Source of the DNA: an uncultured Marvinbryantia sp. | GTDB taxonomy: Bacteria > Bacillota > Clostridia > Lachnospirales > Lachnospiraceae | NCBI GenBank assembly: GCA_934408725.1 | Contig: CAKRVB010000007.1 | Location: forward strand, 1 to 64,000 | Direction: 5' to 3' | Length of the DNA: 64,000 nucleotides | Part shown: positions 55,818-64,000 of the stretch, piece after piece | Layout: the number at the start of each line of letters is the position of its first letter | How positions within the stretch are numbered: the stretch's first letter is position 1 | Notes under the pieces: model-generated | The model's database searches: none | What the model was told of the DNA's origin: nothing | What the model saw: only the letters and a program-made list of their open reading frames with translations | Translations under genes and position numbers: made by a program

Positions 55818-56982
55818 CTTCTCCTCCTAACCGTAATCTGTAAAATAACGGATTCACATTCCAGATTCCCATACAGTTCTGAAGAGAATCCAGAAGCTTT
55901 TCCTTCTTTTCGGAAGGCAGTGGCATATTCTGCTTCACTGCACGGATCAGAATATTCTTCGGTGTATGTTCCATATCAATAAACTCCAGCACCTGTACCT
56001 GATACCCTTCCAGCTCCAGCACATCCGCCCGAAAAGCATCGGTCATCAAAGCCGCCATACGTTCCTGAATCAGCCCATATTTTAAGACCGGATTCATCTC
56101 TGTACTATGCATCTGACGGTTTAACTCATGATGGCAACAAGGCACCGCAAAAATCACCTTTGCATTCCATTGAAGTGCCTTTTCCAGTGCATAGTCTGTA
56201 GCCGTATCACAGGCGTGAAGGGATACCACCATGTCTACCTGCTCCACGCCATCGTAATCCGCAATATCTCCGGTCAGGAAGGTCAGACGCTCATAGCCGT
56301 ACTTTTCTGCCAGTTCCTGACAGTGTTCCATCACATCTTTTTTCAGATCCAGACCGATCATCCGTATCCGGTACTGCTTCTTTACGGTCAGATAATAATA
56401 CAGGGCAAAAGTAAGATAGGACTTGCCACACCCAAAATCGATCAACGTCAGTTCCCTGTCTTTATCCAGCTCCGGTAAAATATCTTCCACAAACTCCAGA
56501 TATCGGTTGATCTGGCGGAATTTATCATATCTTGACCGTACAATAGCACCTTCCGCTGTCATAACCCCAAGATCCACCAGAAACGGGATCGGAGTTCCTT
56601 CTTCCAGGAGATATCTCTTCTTGCGATTATGATCCAGAACTCTTGCACTACGCATATCTCTGGCTATCTTCTGCTTCACTGTGGCTTTTCCTTTTTTACT
56701 TACCAATGCCTGTATTGACTGAGTAGTAGTATCCATCTGCAATTGTCTGTAATCTTTTCGAAGCCAATGGTCTAACTGTTCCAGCAGCTCTGCCTTCTCA
56801 TAGTTTTTATGAAATTCTTTTTTTCCATCTGAGACACTGGTCTGAAAATACAGTTCTTCTTTTAACTTCACCGGCCGGATCTTTACTTTATCCGCCAGTT
56901 CTCCATGACGCTTTCCACTGATGGTCATGCGCAGCATATTCTCATTCATGGTCTGTCTCAGTAAATTCATTAATTGTTCCAT
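55798..56982 (-). CDS. Class I SAM-dependent methyltransferase (Methyltransf_32 type)
   Basis: 394 residues. A long N-terminal helical part (1-165), then a Rossmann core with motif I LIDFGCGKSYLTFALYY and the downstream SLHACDTATDYAL and VPCCHHEL segments. This layout matches the Methyltransf_32 group, which includes RRNAD1/METTL25-like enzymes; an RNA substrate is plausible but unproven. Lies between the TPR gene (12 bases upstream) and the exported protein (20-base overlap). Confidence 0.82.
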   Translation of the reverse strand: MEQLMNLLRQTMNENMLRMTISGKRHGELADKVKIRPVKLKEELYFQTSVSDGKKEFHKNYEKAELLEQLDHWLRKDYRQLQMDTTTQSIQALVSKKGKATVKQKIARDMRSARVLDHNRKKRYLLEEGTPIPFLVDLGVMTAEGAIVRSRYDKFRQINRYLEFVEDILPELDKDRELTLIDFGCGKSYLTFALYYYLTVKKQYRIRMIGLDLKKDVMEHCQELAEKYGYERLTFLTGDIADYDGVEQVDMVVSLHACDTATDYALEKALQWNAKVIFAVPCCHHELNRQMHSTEMNPVLKYGLIQERMAALMTDAFRADVLELEGYQVQVLEFIDMEHTPKNILIRAVKQNMPLPSEKKEKLLDSLQNCMGIWNVNPLFYRLRLGGEDEKDTD

Positions 56983-56994
56983 ATCTGTTTTATA

Positions 56995-57828
56995 TCACCA
57001 TTCTTTTCCACAACTGTCACAGTGCCATGTGACAGCGTAACGTTCAAATCTGCGCAGTCCAAAGGAAGACGACAATGTCTTTTTCATATTAGTCCATACT
57101 GAGATATGCGATACCTTGCTGCTTCCGCATCTCGGACATCGTACCTCCAGCTTCTTTTTTCCTGCATCAATGAGCCTGTCCACATCGTTCTGGTCATTCA
57201 TCTTTTTAAACTGCTCTACCCAGAACTTTCGCTTATTTACCTTTCCAAATGCATATTCATAATAATTAGCTGTCTTCTTGTCCTTCGGATCTGCTGTTTT
57301 TACCAGATAAAAGTATGCGGATGCCCGAATGTAATCTTTCTTATTATGATAGTAATACAAGCCTACATTCTTCATAGCCTGTGCCCAGATCGCGCCTTTG
57401 TTCTTCTCGATCTTCATAAAGCAGGAAACTGCCTTTTCCTGGTCATCTGGAAATGGATCATTGATCTTTGGCATATACAGATTGCCAAGGAAATAATAGG
57501 ATGCACTGTTCAGTCTGGCTGCTGCCTGGAAAGCATCTACAGTCTTCTTCATAAAGGCTTTTCTTTCCGGTGAATCCTTCTGTGCCAGATTGAAATACGC
57601 AGATGCAAGATTGGTATAAACACTGGCATCTTCCGTGATGGCAAGAGCCTTCTCAAACATCTCCACTGCTTTCTCATTATCATTTGCATCGTTTTTATAG
57701 TAAATCCCCAGTTCATTATAAACCTGCGGTGCCTGACTTTCCTCTGCAAGAGCCAGCAGCCCGGCTTCTCGTTCCGAGCCTTTCTTCTCCTTCAGCCTTT
57801 CCAGCTTAGTTCTTAATTTATCATCCAT
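56995..57828 (-). CDS. TPR-like repeat protein with C-terminal zinc ribbon
   Basis: 277 residues. TPR-type helical repeats (about 30-165: VYNELGIYYKNDANDNEKAVEMFEKAL, VYTNLASAYFNLA, KNVGLYYYHNKKDYIRASAYFYLV) and a C-terminal zinc ribbon with CPRCG and CDSCG about 35 residues apart. ATG 57828 has GGAG 10 bases before it; the longer frame has no better site. It starts the TPR-methyltransferase-exported-protein unit. Function unknown. Confidence 0.78.
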   Translation of the reverse strand: MDDKLRTKLERLKEKKGSEREAGLLALAEESQAPQVYNELGIYYKNDANDNEKAVEMFEKALAITEDASVYTNLASAYFNLAQKDSPERKAFMKKTVDAFQAAARLNSASYYFLGNLYMPKINDPFPDDQEKAVSCFMKIEKNKGAIWAQAMKNVGLYYYHNKKDYIRASAYFYLVKTADPKDKKTANYYEYAFGKVNKRKFWVEQFKKMNDQNDVDRLIDAGKKKLEVRCPRCGSSKVSHISVWTNMKKTLSSSFGLRRFERYAVTWHCDSCGKEW

Positions 57829-57915
57829 ATGACTATGTCTCCTCTCTGGTATGCTGCTCACTTCATGATTCTCACACGCTATGCGCTACTCTCCCAGTAT
57901 TCTTTATTCTATAAT

Positions 57916-57951
57916 AAAAAGACACGGACTTCAATAAAAAAGTCCGTGTCT
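57916..57951 (-). terminator. Terminator of the second TRAP operon
   Basis: AGACACGGACTT/AAGTCCGTGTCT, a perfect 12 bp stem; TTTTTATT follows on the minus strand. Confidence 0.87.
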
Positions 57952-57992
57952 GAAAAATATCCTATATTGTATGTAGTCGTTACACTGTACTC

Positions 57993-59294
57993 TTAAACTG
58001 CATATCCAACCAGACGTGGTAAAAACAGTGATACAGCTGGAACAAAGCTGAGTAACATCAATGTAATAATCATAGCAAGATAGAATGGCAGGGTTGCCTT
58101 TACGATCTTTTCGATCTTAACACCAGATACAGCAGAACCGATGAACAATACGGTACCTACCGGAGGTGTCAGCAGACCGATACCACAGTTCAGGATCATC
58201 ATGATACCGAACTGGATTGGGCTGATGCCGATGGATGTTGCCAGTGGCAGAAGGATAGGTGTTGCAATCAGGACGATTGGAGCCATATCCATGATACATC
58301 CCAGAACCAGAAGGATCAGGTTGATCAGCAGTGTCAGCAGGATCTTATTGGTTGTGACAGAAGTAATGGCACTTGCAGCAAGATCTGGCACATGCAGATA
58401 AGTCAGGCAGTAACCGAAGATACTGGAGGTACCGCAAAGGATCAGTACCATAGCCAGTGTATCGATACATTCACCAAATACTGCCCACAGGCTCTTCCAG
58501 TTCAGTTCTCTGTAAACAGCCATACTTACCAGTAAGCTGTAAAGTACTGCAATAGCAGCAGATTCAGTAGCTGTGAATACACCACATACTACACCAACTA
58601 CTACGATCAGGATTGCCAGCAGAGCCCATATAGAAGTCTTTAACTGTTTAAAGAAGTTCTTAATAGAGAACGCTTTTCCCTTTGGATAATTTCTCTTCAT
58701 GGAAATGATGTAAGAGAAGATCATCAGGGAAACAGCCAGGAGTGCTCCTGGAAGATATCCAGCCATGAACAGCGCACCAACGGATACTCCACCGGCTGCT
58801 GTACAGTAAATAACCATGTTGTGAGATGGAGGAACCAGAAGACCTTCTACAGAAGAAGTAATGGTAACTGCTGTAGAGAAGTCAGCGTCGTAACCGGCTT
58901 CCACCATCATAGGGATCATCAGCTTACCAACAGATGCAGTATCTGCTGCTGCGGATCCGGAAATACCTCCGAAGAAATAGGATGTTACGATGTTAACCAT
59001 GGCCAGTCCGCCATGCATCCATCCAACCAGTGATTCAGCCAGAGCAACCAGCTTATTGGAAATACCACCGGCACCCATGATACTACCCATGGTGATGAAG
59101 AATGGTACCGCCATCAGTGAGAAGGAGTAAACCCCCTTGACCATCTGTGTAACAACGGTTGTATACGGAAGCTTTAAATATGTCAGACAGAGACAGGAGG
59201 CAATGGCTACTGCAAATGCAATCTGCACACGCAGAGCAACCAGCAGTAAGAAGCCCACAATCAGAATTAAAATTGCGATTCCGTTTGAACTCAT
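57993..59294 (-). CDS. TRAP transporter large permease (DctM type), second system
   Basis: 433 residues, about 12 membrane helices, with GGISGSAAADTASVGKLMIPMM, LVPPSHNMVIYCTAAGG and TPPVGTVLFIGSA. Very close in sequence to the DctM near the hexuronate genes, so the two probably take related sugar acids. One base separates it from dctQ. Confidence 0.93.
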   Translation of the reverse strand: MSSNGIAILILIVGFLLLVALRVQIAFAVAIASCLCLTYLKLPYTTVVTQMVKGVYSFSLMAVPFFITMGSIMGAGGISNKLVALAESLVGWMHGGLAMVNIVTSYFFGGISGSAAADTASVGKLMIPMMVEAGYDADFSTAVTITSSVEGLLVPPSHNMVIYCTAAGGVSVGALFMAGYLPGALLAVSLMIFSYIISMKRNYPKGKAFSIKNFFKQLKTSIWALLAILIVVVGVVCGVFTATESAAIAVLYSLLVSMAVYRELNWKSLWAVFGECIDTLAMVLILCGTSSIFGYCLTYLHVPDLAASAITSVTTNKILLTLLINLILLVLGCIMDMAPIVLIATPILLPLATSIGISPIQFGIMMILNCGIGLLTPPVGTVLFIGSAVSGVKIEKIVKATLPFYLAMIITLMLLSFVPAVSLFLPRLVGYAV

Positions 59295-59295
59295 A

Positions 59296-59808
59296 TTATT
59301 TGTCCTCCTTTCCTGACAGTTTTTTCACGTCTTTTACTAATGCTTCAAGAATAAAGATGCAGATTACAATACCTGCAATCGGTACACCCGCATACATCCA
59401 GAACTTGGACAGTGCAGGAAGTGTAGCGTATTTTACACGGCTTCCTACAGTCGTTGCTGTATTAAAGCCTTCATAAATCATAATGATAGAGAATGCCAGA
59501 ATCAGAACATCTGCGAAGATATCCAGTACCTGACAGAGCTTCTTTGGCAGGAATTCATCCAGGGATGTCATTCGGATATGTGTTCCCTTTCTTACAGCAA
59601 GTGCTGCTGCAAGGAATGCCATATAAGTCATAAGGGTAAGAACCACTTCTTCACTCCATGCCGGATCCTTGAACAGTGGAATATACTTTCCAACATAACG
59701 GCCTGCTACTGCGTAAGAAGTGATCAGAATATCTGCGATCAGAGCAATCTTACAGATAAACATAACCAGCGCATAAAGCTTATCTAATACACGTTCAATT
59801 GCTTTCAT
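59296..59808 (-). CDS. TRAP transporter small permease (DctQ type), second system
   Basis: 170 residues, four membrane helices, with LAVRKGTHIRMTSLDEFLP as the DctQ signature. It is followed directly by dctM and separated from dctP by a hairpin. Confidence 0.9.
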   Translation of the reverse strand: MKAIERVLDKLYALVMFICKIALIADILITSYAVAGRYVGKYIPLFKDPAWSEEVVLTLMTYMAFLAAALAVRKGTHIRMTSLDEFLPKKLCQVLDIFADVLILAFSIIMIYEGFNTATTVGSRVKYATLPALSKFWMYAGVPIAGIVICIFILEALVKDVKKLSGKEDK

Positions 59809-59856
59809 TTTCGAAAACCTCTTTCTTTTAAAACTCAGGACATCACTTCAAAGTCA

Positions 59857-59884
59857 TTCCCACCTGTGCAGACACAGGTGGGAA
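59857..59884 (-). promoter_or_regulatory. Intercistronic hairpin between dctP and dctQ, second system
   Basis: TTCCCACCTGTG/CACAGGTGGGAA, a perfect 12 bp stem with a 4-base loop and no U-run. It stands at the same place as the long hairpin in the first TRAP operon but has unrelated sequence. Confidence 0.6.
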
Positions 59885-59919
59885 CACGACTTCTTATGCT
59901 GTCATCAACGACTCAAATC

Positions 59920-60906
59920 TTATTTTGCAAGATCTACAACTGCCTGATAGAAGTCTTCGATACCCTTTGTGTTTTCTGTGATAACATCCGCAACTGCTTC
60001 TTTGTAAGGAGTCTTGTCTTCTACTTCTGTAAATACAGCGCCCTTGTCTGCCAGGCTCTTCATGCAGTCTTCATCGGTCTGTGCAGACTGTTCTTTGTTG
60101 AATTCCTGAGCTTTCTGAGCTGCTTCCTGAACTGCTGCGAACTGTTCGTCTGTCAGTTTGGATTTTGCAAGGTCAGAGATGATATATACTGCGTTACCCA
60201 GTGTATGTTCATCAAGGATTACGTTAGGAGCTACTTCGTAGAATGCGTTCAGTTCGTATGGGGAAAGTGGCTGTTCAGCACCATCTACTACACCAGACTG
60301 AAGAGAAGTATAAAGCTCACCAGAAGAGATAACTGTCGGTGATCCGCCAAGTCCTTCTACGATACCACGCATGATTGGGTCATCTGCTACACGGATCTTC
60401 TTGCCGGCGATATCAGCTACATCTGTAACAGCATCTTTGAAGAAGAAGCTTCTGAATCCTTCTTCGTAGAAGCTCAGTCCTGTTACACCAAGAGTAGAGA
60501 TCTCATCGAAGATTTCATCTTTCAGTTCTGAATCTGCTACTGCCCAGAAATGATCACGGCTCTCAAATAAATATGGAAGTCCGAGAGATGCAGTCTTTGG
60601 ACAGCTGTAGTTTGTCAGACGGGATGTTGTGATACGCTCGATATCTACAGTACCTGCCTGTGCCAGCATACCATCCAGAATTTCTGTTTCGCTTCCAAGT
60701 ACCTTAGAGCACTGGATATCGATATCAACTGCACCATCTGTCAGTTCGTTAACCTGTTCTTTGAAGTAGTTAGCTACTTTTCCTGACAGAGAATCTTCTG
60801 CGTTCTCTTCTGCCAGAACCAGAGTAACATCTGCTGCGGATACAGATGCGCTAGCGGATACTGCAATAAGACCTAACATTATTGCTGCAACTAATTTTTT
60901 CTTCAT
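59920..60906 (-). CDS. TRAP transporter substrate-binding protein (DctP type), second system
   Basis: 328 residues. Signal peptide ending SASVSAAD without a lipobox Cys; DctP domain with GKKIRVADDPIMRGIVEGLG (the carboxylate-binding Arg region) and SGELYTSLQSGVVDGAEQPL. First gene of a dctPQM unit; a hybrid sensor kinase lies directly upstream. Substrate unknown, probably an organic or sugar acid. Confidence 0.92.
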   Translation of the reverse strand: MKKKLVAAIMLGLIAVSASASVSAADVTLVLAEENAEDSLSGKVANYFKEQVNELTDGAVDIDIQCSKVLGSETEILDGMLAQAGTVDIERITTSRLTNYSCPKTASLGLPYLFESRDHFWAVADSELKDEIFDEISTLGVTGLSFYEEGFRSFFFKDAVTDVADIAGKKIRVADDPIMRGIVEGLGGSPTVISSGELYTSLQSGVVDGAEQPLSPYELNAFYEVAPNVILDEHTLGNAVYIISDLAKSKLTDEQFAAVQEAAQKAQEFNKEQSAQTDEDCMKSLADKGAVFTEVEDKTPYKEAVADVITENTKGIEDFYQAVVDLAK

Positions 60907-60996
60907 TTCTTTCTCTCCTTATTTTTTAAAAATTTTGTGCCATCTGCCAAAAGACATTGGCTGGTACCCGGGTAATCTGTCTTTTTTTCCTGCAAC

Positions 60997-61006
60997 CGGT
61001 ATACCG
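60997..61006 (-). promoter_or_regulatory. Palindrome at the dctP start region, second system
   Basis: CGGTATACCG, a perfect 10 bp palindrome a few bases past the -10 box, where a repressor would act. A second one, TACCCGGGTA, is at 60965-60974, inside a loop closed by AAAAGACA/TGTCTTTT that may act as a terminator for the kinase gene. Confidence 0.35.
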
Positions 61007-61014
61007 CTGTAATA

Positions 61015-61043
61015 ATATTACCATTAAGCTATACAAAAAGCAA
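61015..61043 (-). promoter_or_regulatory. Promoter of the second TRAP operon
   Basis: -35 TTGCTT (61038-61043), 17 bp spacer, -10 TAATAT (61015-61020). Confidence 0.5.
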
Positions 61044-61087
61044 GCATTTTTCGATAATATGTCTGTCTGTCGTTTCTTTTTTTCGCA

Positions 61088-64000
<2,913 letters not shown>

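Overview
This 64 kb window is chromosomal DNA of a spore-forming, anaerobic, low-to-mid GC Firmicute, most likely a Lachnospiraceae gut clostridium. The pointers are a sodium-type V-ATPase, the start of a pyruvate:ferredoxin oxidoreductase, YabP/YabQ/SpoIIE/CotS-type sporulation genes, an FMN-riboswitch riboflavin importer, hexuronate catabolism with TRAP transporters, and sigma-A promoters with 17 bp spacers. I cannot fix the genus. Almost every gene is on the minus strand; the exceptions are an LtaS-like gene, a YcxB-like gene and a predicted small RNA. No phage, IS element, CRISPR array or defence island was found.

Layout, left to right (minus-strand genes read right to left). 0-7.5 kb: the first codons of nifJ, a membrane HD-GYP protein, a structured plus-strand RNA, a GNAT enzyme plus a small protein, metA, a membrane protein/XRE pair, and an LCP cell-wall ligase with the relic of a second LCP gene in its leader. 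7.6-16.5 kb: a complete nine-gene V-type ATPase operon (G/H-I-K-E-C-F-A-B-D) whose K ring protein carries the Na+ site. 16.5-19 kb: a small Cys-rich protein and an LtaS-family phosphoglycerol transferase, followed by a REP-like palindrome.

19-30 kb: a full galacturonate route (UxaC, UxaB, UxaA, KdgK, Eda), a LacI regulator and a TRAP importer. Two promoters, before uxaC and before eda, share the same architecture and the same 14 bp operator. 30-37 kb: a YcxB-like protein, two zinc-site UroD/MtaA-like methyltransferase homologues with their own LacI regulator, a MarR regulator and a GH13 maltodextrin enzyme. 37-52.5 kb: ftsH, hpt, tilS and a soluble spoIIE with a Spo0A-type promoter, then (after an insertion of ribU/creatininase, phosphoglucomutase, an HPt protein, trpS and tRNA-Met) divIC, yabQ, yabP, rlbA, hup and a CotS-like gene. 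This is the conserved Bacillus/Clostridium division-sporulation neighbourhood, split in two. 51-58 kb: cca, uppP, a large unknown exported protein, a methyltransferase and a TPR/zinc-ribbon protein. 58-64 kb: a second TRAP importer downstream of a hybrid sensor kinase that runs off the right edge.

The items most worth following up are the orphan structured RNA at about 3.0-3.24 kb, the creatininase-family enzyme translationally coupled to RibU under an FMN riboswitch, the spoIIE promoter embedded in its neighbour's terminator, and the paired UroD-like methyltransferases, whose promoter has an operator close to that of the hexuronate genes.
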